28,874 nt of DNA, taken from IMG/VR virus record IMGVR_UViG_3300017756_000072, positions 1 to 28,874 of that record; one strand, 5' to 3'. A program made the translations under genes and the position numbers. The notes below the pieces were generated by a model that was given only the letters and a program-made list of their open reading frames with translations, had not been told where the DNA came from and made no database searches. This DNA comes from a virus. Positions 23,101 through 28,874 of this stretch are shown piece after piece (positions within the stretch are counted from its first letter, which is position 1; every line of letters begins with the position of its first letter).

Positions 23101-24699
23101 TATGCATCAGCTGACCCAGCCAGTGCTAACTTCATCACACTAGAAGCACGTGATGGTGATGCAGAGGAAATAAACCTAGCACTAAGGATGATACCACTGA
23201 ACAGTACAGGTGGTACAGACCTAGAGGTTAGACGACCTAGTATCTTAAGATCAGGTAACCACACATTTGAATACGTTGGTTTCGGACCAGGTAACTATTC
23301 AACTGGTCTACCTTCAGTACAGAACAGAGTTCTTACAAGTGATGAGATACTACTAGCACAGTCACAGAAGGAAGAAGGTGGTATCGCATTCTACTCTGGA
23401 TTGAACAGTAACGGTGACCTATTCATAGGTAACACCAAGATCAGTTCAGTTACAGGTGAGGAAGAATCACTAGACACTCCAGTGTTATCAGTTGTTGGTG
23501 AGACAGCAAACTTACGTCCTACATTTGATGAGATAATCGTCAGGGATAAGATAACTATTGAGAGTAATACTCTAACAACAGAATTTAAAGGTAAGTTCCT
23601 TGTACAGGGTGAGACTACAGTTAATGATAGAATCACGTGTGCTGACATCACAGTCGGTAAAACAGGTGAGTCAAGTAAAAACATTGACGTTGTAGGATCA
23701 TCGCCTGGTTCTGGATCAGCAAACGATGGTGACTGGAAACTATTAGAACTACCTACACGTGGTACCTATCTAGGATGGTACTGGGATGGTAACTATTGGG
23801 TCAAGCAAGGATTAACAGACACAGGTAATATTAGAATTACAGGTGGAGCAGGTAACTCTGACGCAACAGGTGACATTCAACTCGTGAATGGGTTAGGCAT
23901 TGACATACAGTCAACTGGTACACTGACAGTGGGCACAGGTGCTACAACACTAGGTGGTACACTAGCAGTAACCAATCAGGCTACATTCTCGAATGACGTG
24001 GCAGTATATGGTGGTGACATCACAACTAACCAGAGTACATTCAACCTAATCAATACTACAGCAACCACACTACGCATAGGTGGAGCAGCAACCAACGTAT
24101 CAATCGGTGCTAGCAGTGGTACTACAACCATTAACAATGAACTATCATTGAGTGGTGACTTTACTATTGGTGGTGGTGACCTCACAGTCGGATCAACAAA
24201 TGTTATTTCAGACAGTGGTGGTACATGTTCATTAAAAGGTATTGATAGTATAGACTCTACGACTGAAGCGACTATCGAGAGTGCTATAGATACATTAAGC
24301 AACTTGACATCAGCCAGTTCTTTGAGTACAGTAGGTACTATTGGAACAGGTTCATGGCAAGGTAGTATAATTAACAGGACATATGGTGGTACAGGTCTAA
24401 ACACCTCATCCATATCTAATGGTCAGTTACTTATAGGTTCATCAAGTGGATTCGCACTAGCAAATATTAGTGCGGGTAATGGTATCAGTGTTACTAATGG
24501 TACAAATAGTATACAAATAGCAAACACTGGTGTAAGATCACTAGCAGTCAGCAACCAAGGTTCAAGTATCAGTCTTAACGCAAGCACAGGTACATTGACA
24601 CTAACAATAGGATCAGGATCCAACGCATACGGATCAAGAACAGTCTCTACTAACAACCCTAGTGGTGGTAGTAACGGAGACGTATGGTACAGATATTAA
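20176..24699 (+). CDS. Large tail fibre-like protein with beta-helix regions (1507 aa)
   Basis: This is the longest gene in the window. The N terminus (ALTRLKNVFTSKTGRCIYVN, then GNSPNRPFKSIQRALVESAR) resembles the start of pectate-lyase-type right-handed beta-helix proteins ('DGs..NPF.tIq.Al'), followed by IIPRGTSLVGMDLRKTKLKP and a long beta-rich body. From about residue 1250 to 1340 come short fibre repeats (TTLGGTLAVTNQATFSND, NTTATTLRIGGAATNVSIGA). YGGTGLNTSS and NGISVTNGTNSIQIANTG follow, and the end motif is GGSNGDVWYRY. These features match the large fibre/structural proteins of cyanomyoviruses. It probably forms a receptor-facing fibre or collar. The adhesin-like gene three bases downstream may sit on its tip. 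Confidence 0.75.
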   Translation: MALTRLKNVFTSKTGRCIYVNPDDFDASDSFDNRGNSPNRPFKSIQRALVESARFSYRTGQFNDAFESFTIVLYPSEYVLDNRPGTNTTGQAFIDDDIPILNSSSDLDLQNSDGTPNPDNLLYKFNSVEGGIIIPRGTSLVGMDLRKTKLKPLYIPDPESGSIERSAIFRVTGGCYFWQFSFFDGPKTGVYTDPAQPTASTPPTYSHHKLCCFEYADGKNVLSSVNDTSGNALTITDLDLYYQKVARAFDDIPDTTGVTSADEFQKRVEENRIVGPNTSGPITISSIVTDYINSGVYTTTAEVTTTTPHGFSNGTPVQIEGVSGSVASRFNGSYFITEVPTTTTFRYIIKNPNQAAPANNPTATGSTVRVEIDNVDSASPYIFNISLRSTWGTCGMHADGAKATGFKSMVVAQFTGVSLQKDDNAFIKWDGSTYIQGNHTDGDSIYRPTYRNFHVKCSNDAVIQAVSVFAVGFADHFVALSGGDQSITNSNSNFGSCSLRAKGFKNLPFTQDKAGKVTHIIPPKKLTRTYALINGYTFTTQLNNRTVTSSPANNTHGLVADQFIRIGAEDAVESYQISSVASDGTLTLNRGYRGTAGSYSVYGGTIDEIPVGYIALDVQKIKYNSSRTVGTGKPTWNTSTTIPANTSVVYGGKAYYTVNGGTTGSTPPTWSTAPLARSDGGVTWSYIGDVDTRLYLYGYNSEATKPPYKLQGYNLGARINDVLYVSLINGSTPQTYYANITPTGSQTVADVHFTNITTQQFVPGDPNHPLQYDSELNCWYVRITSATSSNTSYGVHYHLGNEAFYDTSLFTGASYMMRIPDNRSSRDRTYRMRYVVDSSVLSRDPINGYIIQPRNVATGQSYEKVYYIYDIEKVQTLQSGAQNGIYYLTMLNGKISPSNGNLSNFAFSQNINNLYPQLDKDNPTEDPLKATSIASNTIVGLVTTSDDTGAEALDRSITREVVSDYILEQKNNYTNYASADPASANFITLEARDGDAEEINLALRMIPLNSTGGTDLEVRRPSILRSGNHTFEYVGFGPGNYSTGLPSVQNRVLTSDEILLAQSQKEEGGIAFYSGLNSNGDLFIGNTKISSVTGEEESLDTPVLSVVGETANLRPTFDEIIVRDKITIESNTLTTEFKGKFLVQGETTVNDRITCADITVGKTGESSKNIDVVGSSPGSGSANDGDWKLLELPTRGTYLGWYWDGNYWVKQGLTDTGNIRITGGAGNSDATGDIQLVNGLGIDIQSTGTLTVGTGATTLGGTLAVTNQATFSNDVAVYGGDITTNQSTFNLINTTATTLRIGGAATNVSIGASSGTTTINNELSLSGDFTIGGGDLTVGSTNVISDSGGTCSLKGIDSIDSTTEATIESAIDTLSNLTSASSLSTVGTIGTGSWQGSIINRTYGGTGLNTSSISNGQLLIGSSSGFALANISAGNGISVTNGTNSIQIANTGVRSLAVSNQGSSISLNASTGTLTLTIGSGSNAYGSRTVSTNNPSGGSNGDVWYRY

Positions 24700-24702
24700 A
24701 TT

Positions 24703-25623
24703 ATGGCATTACCTTATGATGCAGGGATAGCGAACTACCTCAGTCCTACTCTGCACTCACGTACAAAATCTGGTGGCACATGGCGATGGGTCGACCAACT
24801 ATCGGTCAGACACAGTGGTTCATGGCGTACAGTCAAACAAGCATATGTTAAATCTGGTGGTTCATGGCGTAAGTATCATGATGCAGAGAATGTATTTACA
24901 TTCTATGTCACTCTAGATGGTACACGTACCTCCACATTTAATTTAAACACATGGTTAACTACCAGTGGGTATCAGTCACCATCACTCAGTCGTACATATA
25001 ATAATGGCGATAGAATACGTGGTGTGATACACGTCACAGGTAAACAGGGTGGTAATCCTGGCATTAACATAGGTAACTTTGGTAGTGACTCACGTGTGTA
25101 TATCAAAGTCAACAGTAATTGTAGAATCGCAGGATATGGTGGTAATGGTGGTAACATAGGTAGTGGTGGACAGTCAGCTGGCACAGCATTATATACTCGC
25201 ACAGGTGTGTTCATTGAGAACAATGGACAGATGTGGGGAGGCGGTGGAGGTGGCCGTGGTGGTAACAATGGACAGTGTGTAGGAACATATTATTACAACT
25301 ATAACTGCGGTAAGAACTGCTACAGACAGGGAACTGGTTACAACTACAACCCTGCATCAGGTGGTGGAGGTGGCGGTGGAGCTGGTATCCCTGCTGGCTC
25401 TGGCAGACAGCGTGGTAACAATGGTAGTTACAACTCAGGTGGTAACGGTGGATCAGGAAATGGATGCGGATCCAATGCAGGTGGTAAGGGTGGAAATCCT
25501 GGTCAGAATGCATCAGGTGGTAACTCAGGTTCCAACGGTAACAGTGGGAACTATATAGATGGAGCGTCCTATGTATACTCATGGGTCAGCACAGGAGACC
25601 GTAGGGGTCGTTCATCAGGATAA
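24703..25623 (+). CDS. Glycine-rich tail fibre tip adhesin, gp38-like
   Basis: The 306-residue protein starts with three SG(G/S)(T/S)WR units (W at 27, 41 and 55, exactly 14 apart), a repeat I associate with cyanophage fibre-tip proteins. A beta region then leads to VYIKVNSNCRIAGYGGNGGN (about 132-151) and VFIENNGQMWGGGGGGRGG (about 169-187). Several glycine runs follow to about residue 283. This order ('v.g..m.GyGGnGG', then 'i.NnG.m.GGGGGGgG') matches T2/S16-type gp38 adhesins, in which glycine-rich motifs fold into a polyglycine-II sandwich and the loops between them contact the receptor. Loops with paired Cys (NCGKNC, GNGCGSN) may be disulphide-linked. It is likely a main host-range determinant. 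Confidence 0.78.
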   Translation: MALPYDAGIANYLSPTLHSRTKSGGTWRWVDQLSVRHSGSWRTVKQAYVKSGGSWRKYHDAENVFTFYVTLDGTRTSTFNLNTWLTTSGYQSPSLSRTYNNGDRIRGVIHVTGKQGGNPGINIGNFGSDSRVYIKVNSNCRIAGYGGNGGNIGSGGQSAGTALYTRTGVFIENNGQMWGGGGGGRGGNNGQCVGTYYYNYNCGKNCYRQGTGYNYNPASGGGGGGGAGIPAGSGRQRGNNGSYNSGGNGGSGNGCGSNAGGKGGNPGQNASGGNSGSNGNSGNYIDGASYVYSWVSTGDRRGRSSG

Positions 25624-25625
25624 CA

Positions 25626-26087
25626 ATGGCACAATCAGAACTAACACAAGAACCTCAGTTTAAAGTATACGGTGCAGACTCTGTAAAGTTTACTGTCACT
25701 GAGGTAGACGACACAACAAAACAGATCATAGTATCAGTTAACTGCAGTGAGCTCACAACTCAACCAGATGATATTATTATTGATGCATGGAATCTCAATG
25801 CTACTGAACCAGTGAGGTTACAGATAGCAAAACTTGTATTCGATGCAGTATTATTACAGAAGAATCTAGAGTCAGACAGCTCAACACAGATGACATCATG
25901 TAATACTATCAGGTCACAGGAACAGACAGTCACTGCAACCGAGTTAGAGTCACATCTAACAGAGATGCACAAACAGACTGCTAATCATTTTGATCCACTA
26001 CTCACAGAGACTAGGATCACAACTATATTCCACGAAGATGACTTCGACTTCCAATTTGAAAACTTAATGAAAGAGTTGAATAGCTAA
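25626..26087 (+). CDS. Hypothetical protein (153 aa), fibre block
   Basis: I do not recognise this protein. The N-terminal half is beta-rich (FKVYGADSVKFTVTEVDDTT, IIVSVNCSELTTQ); the C-terminal half is helical and polar (QEQTVTATELESHLTEMHKQ) and ends in an acidic segment DDFDFQFENLMKELNS. It starts two bases after the gp38-like adhesin, and its stop overlaps the next ATG (TAATG). Position suggests a fibre-related or chaperone role, but nothing in the sequence proves it. Confidence 0.58.
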   Translation: MAQSELTQEPQFKVYGADSVKFTVTEVDDTTKQIIVSVNCSELTTQPDDIIIDAWNLNATEPVRLQIAKLVFDAVLLQKNLESDSSTQMTSCNTIRSQEQTVTATELESHLTEMHKQTANHFDPLLTETRITTIFHEDDFDFQFENLMKELNS

Positions 26088-26848
26088 TGTATGATATCAG
26101 TGAGAACAAATCATATGACATAGCAGCCTATGGGTTCGGTAAGAAGACTGAGCAGCATGGGTTTGAGATATTGTCATGTGTCTCAGCACGTGAAGGTAAG
26201 AAAATATTTGGTAATGACCCTGATATTACAGAGGTGAAACCAGACTTTGACTTGTTAGCTGACTGGATAACCAAGAACCCTAGTGGTAAGGTGGCAGCAG
26301 CAGAGACATTGCTACGTAAGTATGGTTATGATGAGGCTACAGTGCATCACAGGACAGTATTATTCACATCACAGTGGAGAACAGATGCATTAAATATGCC
26401 TGACCATAGTCTGTTATATCATGCAGGAGCATACTCACAGTTTAAAATGCCAGGTGTATGTAGACTGACCTCAGTCGTGAAGGATGGATCCTCAGTGTGC
26501 GTCGGACCTATGGATGCTAAGAATTATCAGAGGAAAGTATATAAGTTTGAGACAAGTGGTAGATTTAAACCAGAGACAGAAGGAAGTATCATAGTACCAA
26601 CAGAGGACTGTTATGTTCAAGGGTTCCTACTCAAGAGACACATGGCATTCAAGTGCACTGTGACTGACTGGCAATCATTCAATGTAACTAAACCAACATG
26701 GTTGATAGAGTTCACAACTACTGAAGTTGATCCCGTTGCTACGGGCAGACAGTGGTTACAACAGTTCGAGGATGGGCTCATTGAGTTTGTAGATAGAGTA
26801 CCTAAAGAGTATAAGTACAGTAACGACAAAGGATTATATGTTGAGTGA
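26087..26848 (+). CDS. Hypothetical protein, upstream member of tandem paralogous pair (253 aa)
   Basis: The function is not recognised. Residues 88-141, HRTVLFTSQWRTDALN followed by LLYHAGAYSQFKMPGVCRLT and then SVCVGP, clearly parallel residues 74-127 of the next gene. The shared core is 'hR.lLF.S..........LlY.AGAY..FKM.G..RLT.......S.(V/I)C(V/I)GP', followed by a segment 'R.V.k......' and 'I(I)VPTEDCYVQG' versus 'VLVATQDMWYDG'. The protein looks beta-rich and could be a small virion decoration or receptor-binding module. Translation is coupled to both neighbours (TAATG upstream, 11-base overlap downstream). Confidence 0.6.
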   Translation: MYDISENKSYDIAAYGFGKKTEQHGFEILSCVSAREGKKIFGNDPDITEVKPDFDLLADWITKNPSGKVAAAETLLRKYGYDEATVHHRTVLFTSQWRTDALNMPDHSLLYHAGAYSQFKMPGVCRLTSVVKDGSSVCVGPMDAKNYQRKVYKFETSGRFKPETEGSIIVPTEDCYVQGFLLKRHMAFKCTVTDWQSFNVTKPTWLIEFTTTEVDPVATGRQWLQQFEDGLIEFVDRVPKEYKYSNDKGLYVE

Positions 26849-27521
26849 CGCAGTGATCCAAGACTTCGGTCATGGTATTACAGTTTTATATTATAACAAC
26901 GTAAAGAAAGGATTCAAGTTCATCGGTGATGACCCTGAAGGTAAGGTCATACCTATTTCTGAGGATGTAAGAGAGAAAGTATATACAAAGACAGGCATAA
27001 CAGGATCAGATCCCAACGTACCAGCTAGAGCATACTTAGATAAGTTCTACCTACACAACAGGTGTCTGTTGTTTCCTAGTGGCATGTGGATGAGTGAGAC
27101 AGCAGGAGTACCACACACTCTCATGTATAAAGCAGGAGCATACTGTAACTTTAAGATGGCAGGGATGACTAGACTCACAGCACTGACAGATAATGCCAGT
27201 GCTATTTGTATAGGACCTGATCCTGGTCATGAGACCATAGGATACTATGCTCGGACAGTACACAAGATAGATGGAGATATATTATTTGACCGTACTGACA
27301 GAGTACTTGTCGCAACACAGGATATGTGGTATGATGGTGATATCATTACAGCAGGAAGACCATATCTAACTAAGCGTAAGGGTAAACTAAAGTTGCTAAA
27401 CGCAGGATATATGGTAGAATTCTGGTTAGATGATGTGAATATTGAGGAGTCAGTCACTGACTATATCAATATGTGGATCAACCATAACATAATATTAAAA
27501 GAACGACGTGCCAAGAATTAA
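26838..27521 (+). CDS. Hypothetical protein, downstream member of tandem paralogous pair (227 aa)
   Basis: It is homologous to the preceding gene through residues about 74-175: NRCLLFPSGMWMSETAG, LMYKAGAYCNFKMAGMTRLT, AICIGP and VLVATQDMWYDG. Its N terminus (DFGHGITVLYYNNVKKGFKF) is also roughly alignable with the N terminus of its partner (YGFGKKTEQHGFEIL). An old tandem duplication followed by strong divergence explains both genes. No known domain is recognised. The end overlaps the start of the next small gene by 14 bases. Confidence 0.6.
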   Translation: MLSDAVIQDFGHGITVLYYNNVKKGFKFIGDDPEGKVIPISEDVREKVYTKTGITGSDPNVPARAYLDKFYLHNRCLLFPSGMWMSETAGVPHTLMYKAGAYCNFKMAGMTRLTALTDNASAICIGPDPGHETIGYYARTVHKIDGDILFDRTDRVLVATQDMWYDGDIITAGRPYLTKRKGKLKLLNAGYMVEFWLDDVNIEESVTDYINMWINHNIILKERRAKN

Positions 27522-27762
27522 ACATAAGCACCTAAGCCGTGCTCAGTTTGAATTTTTACTAGATCATATGATGGAGACACTCCCTGAGCATGAACTCACA
27601 GAGTGGTTACAGTGGGTGTGGTCTATGAATGATGGAGACAGTAGTATCAGGGCTGGATCTGAGCAGGGATATCGTATGATGCAGTACGACAAGTCAAAGT
27701 TTGATGAGGAAGATGAAGAGTGCTACAGGTACACATGGACAGACGAGGATGAGATATGGTAG
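27508..27762 (+). CDS. Small acidic hypothetical protein (84 aa)
   Basis: The frame opens with GTG at 27508; a later ATG at residue 21 is possible, but the GTG retains the basic N-terminal segment PRIKHKHLSRAQFEFLLDHM. A helix (LPEHELTEWLQWVWSM) follows, and the C terminus is strongly acidic and aromatic (DKSKFDEEDEECYRYTWTDE). No family is recognised. It overlaps the methyltransferase start by seven bases, so it may be co-translated with it. Confidence 0.55.
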   Translation: MPRIKHKHLSRAQFEFLLDHMMETLPEHELTEWLQWVWSMNDGDSSIRAGSEQGYRMMQYDKSKFDEEDEECYRYTWTDEDEIW

Positions 27763-28688
27763 ATCTTATATTATTTGGTGACTGTAAGCAAACACTCAAA
27801 CAGTTCCCACGTGGCAGTGCTCAAATGTGTGTGACATCACCTCCTTACTATGGTCTACGTGACTATGGTGGTGAGGACGCACAGATAGGACAGGAGGACA
27901 CACCAGATGAGTTTGTTAACAACCTAGTAGAAGTATTTCGTGAGGTACGTGATGTACTCGCAGATGATGGTGTACTATGGTTAAACATAGGAGACTCATA
28001 CTATAACTACAGACCTGGCAGTGGTGGACTACCTAAGCAAACAGTAAGCAAGACTAATCAAGACCTACCTACACAGTGTAACAGGAGAGCAAACAAGTTA
28101 GAAGGACTGAAAGAGAAAGACCTGATAGGTATACCATGGATGCTCGCGTTCGCATTGCGAGCAGATGGATGGTATCTACGTCAGGATATTATATGGCATA
28201 AACCTAATCCAATGCCAGAGTCAGTCAAGGACAGGTGTACCAAATCACATGAGTATATCTTTCTACTATCAAAGAACAAAAAGTATTATTATGACAACGA
28301 AGCAATCAAAGAACCAGTCAAGCAAGACTGGGGTAAACGAGATAGGACAAGCGGTAAGTACCATAATCCTGGCACTGGCCTTCAACCTCATAGTGGTCTT
28401 ACCAAGTCTTATGAACGGAAAAATAAACGAGATGTTTGGTCAGTAACAAATAAACCATACAAGGGAGCACACTTTGCTTGTTTCCCTCCTGATTTGATTG
28501 AACCATGTATACTAGCAGGGAGTAAGAAAGGAGATATAATACTGGATCCATTCATGGGATCAGGCACCACAGCAAGTGTGGCACTGAAACATGACAGACA
28601 CTACTATGGATGTGAACTACATGAAGACTATGGATCACTGATCCAAAAGAGAATTAAATCTGTACCTACCAAACTACCAATGCTGTGA
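27756..28688 (+). CDS. Site-specific DNA methyltransferase (N6-adenine or N4-cytosine type)
   Basis: The 310-residue enzyme has the amino-methyltransferase motif order with the catalytic TSPPY at 27-31 first, followed by YGLRDYGG. The SAM-binding motif DPFMGSGTT comes late, at 264-272. Between them are DVLADDGVLWLNIGDSYYNY, DIIWHKPNPMPESVKDR and YIFLLSKNKKYYYD, typical of this class. The order TSPPY then DPF..GsGT marks a beta-type (permuted) enzyme that methylates the exocyclic amine of adenine or cytosine. No restriction endonuclease lies next to it, so it is probably an orphan that protects phage DNA from host or phage nucleases. The recognition sequence cannot be read from the protein. 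Confidence 0.92.
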   Translation: MVDLILFGDCKQTLKQFPRGSAQMCVTSPPYYGLRDYGGEDAQIGQEDTPDEFVNNLVEVFREVRDVLADDGVLWLNIGDSYYNYRPGSGGLPKQTVSKTNQDLPTQCNRRANKLEGLKEKDLIGIPWMLAFALRADGWYLRQDIIWHKPNPMPESVKDRCTKSHEYIFLLSKNKKYYYDNEAIKEPVKQDWGKRDRTSGKYHNPGTGLQPHSGLTKSYERKNKRDVWSVTNKPYKGAHFACFPPDLIEPCILAGSKKGDIILDPFMGSGTTASVALKHDRHYYGCELHEDYGSLIQKRIKSVPTKLPML

Positions 28689-28719
28689 CAGTGAACAAAG
28701 TGCACACTCACATGTCACA
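28684..28719 (+). other. Stable inverted repeat at the methyltransferase 3' end
   Basis: TGTGACA (28684-28690) pairs with TGTCACA (28713-28719), and the stem continues inward with GTGA/TCAC past one bulged A, giving about 11 bp. The methyltransferase stop lies in the left arm. No U-run follows, so it is not a standard intrinsic terminator; it may protect or process the 3' end, or be an operator overlapping the next promoter. Confidence 0.5.
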
Positions 28720-28742
28720 AGTACCAGATGAGATACTATAAT
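28714..28742 (+). promoter_or_regulatory. Sigma70-type promoter for the last, partial gene
   Basis: A perfect -10 TATAAT (28737-28742) has a weak -35 GTCACA (28714-28719, 4 of 6 matches) exactly 17 bases upstream. The -10 lies within an inverted repeat ATACTAT/ATAGTAT (28733-28739 and 28744-28750, 4-base loop), which may be an operator. Transcription would start near 28749, before the ribosome binding site at 28757. Confidence 0.5.
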
Positions 28743-28766
28743 AATAGTATACAAACAAAGGAGCAC

Positions 28767-28874
28767 ATGATCAAACTCGGTACTCAAGTTCAACACAAAC
28801 TACATGACGACATCAATGGTGATGTAGTTCAATTAAACAGACGTAGCAACACTGCTACTGTTAAATTCTGGAAC
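28767..28874 (+). CDS. Unknown protein, 5' part only (gene runs off the window)
   Basis: ATG at 28767 is preceded by a strong ribosome binding site AAAGGAG (28757-28763), although the spacing to the start is short (three bases). The visible 36 residues begin MIKLGTQVQHKLHDDINGDV and end VKFWN without a stop. The first line suggests a small beta-rich protein. A sigma70-type promoter and the hairpin upstream make this the first gene of a new, probably early, transcription unit. No family can be named from this fragment. Confidence 0.65.
   Translation, partial: MIKLGTQVQHKLHDDINGDVVQLNRRSNTATVKFWN

Noticed and set aside
25211-25582. Antisense His/Tyr-rich frame (123 codons) across the gp38-like gene
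   Set aside because: It is a reverse-complement image of the GGT/GGA glycine codons, giving His and Tyr/Cys-rich nonsense; no independent evidence for a gene.
28684-28719. CRP-like site TGTGA...TCACA
   Set aside because: The half-sites are about 21 bases apart rather than six; the arrangement is better explained as an RNA hairpin.
28721-28736. Possible NtcA-type site GTA...TAC upstream of the last gene
   Set aside because: The spacing between GTA and TAC is 10 bases, not the 8 required for the cyanobacterial NtcA consensus.

Overview
The window looks like part of the genome of a T4-like cyanophage (a contractile-tailed phage of marine Synechococcus or Prochlorococcus). Recognisable T4-type genes (32, 53, 48, 4, 54-like, 26, 27, 5) are present together with cyanobacterium-specific metabolic genes: a small TalC-type transaldolase and a CpeT-like bilin lyase. 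Genes are packed tightly, mostly with 1-14 base overlaps. I see no tRNA, insertion sequence or CRISPR array, and no gene-free stretch longer than about 80 bases.

Layout. (1) 1-1260, plus strand: 3' end of gene 32 (ssDNA-binding protein), then talC. (2) 1257-3925, minus strand: gene 4 (head completion), a conserved 164-aa protein that starts deep inside gene 4, gene 48 (tube cap) and gene 53 (baseplate wedge). (3) 3923-3959: a compact divergent control region with two copies of CATAAATA, a T4-type late promoter core, facing away from each other. (4) 3957-13803, plus strand: tail hub and tube block: gp54-like, gp26, a gp51-like segment with no start codon that appears to be reached by a -1 ribosomal frameshift, a tape-measure-like protein with an M23 peptidase domain, a second low-complexity hub protein, gp27, a gp5 without visible lysozyme, and a separate gp5-type beta-helix needle. 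(5) 13800-17385: an accessory cassette that opens with a sigma70-type promoter (TTGACA, 17 bases, TATAGT): small unknown proteins, an acyl carrier protein, two tandem Fe(II)/2OG oxygenases and the CpeT-like protein. (6) 17377-27762: a perfect TATAAATA late promoter followed by a fibre/adhesin block: three large fibre-like virion proteins, a glycine-rich gp38-like adhesin, and a tandem pair of paralogous unknowns. (7) 27756-28874: an orphan DNA methyltransferase, a hairpin with a second sigma70-type promoter, and the start of another gene that runs off the window.

How it fits together: late genes build the baseplate hub, tube and fibres. The accessory genes and talC would modify host metabolism (pentose phosphate flux, pigments, possibly acyl carrier chemistry), and gp32 and the methyltransferase act on DNA. 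The most striking item is the gp26/gp51 recoding site: the slippery heptamer TTTTTTC, an internal Shine-Dalgarno upstream and a predicted hairpin downstream, in the position where many tailed phages encode a frameshifted tail assembly chaperone. All family assignments were made by eye from the protein sequences; no database search was run.
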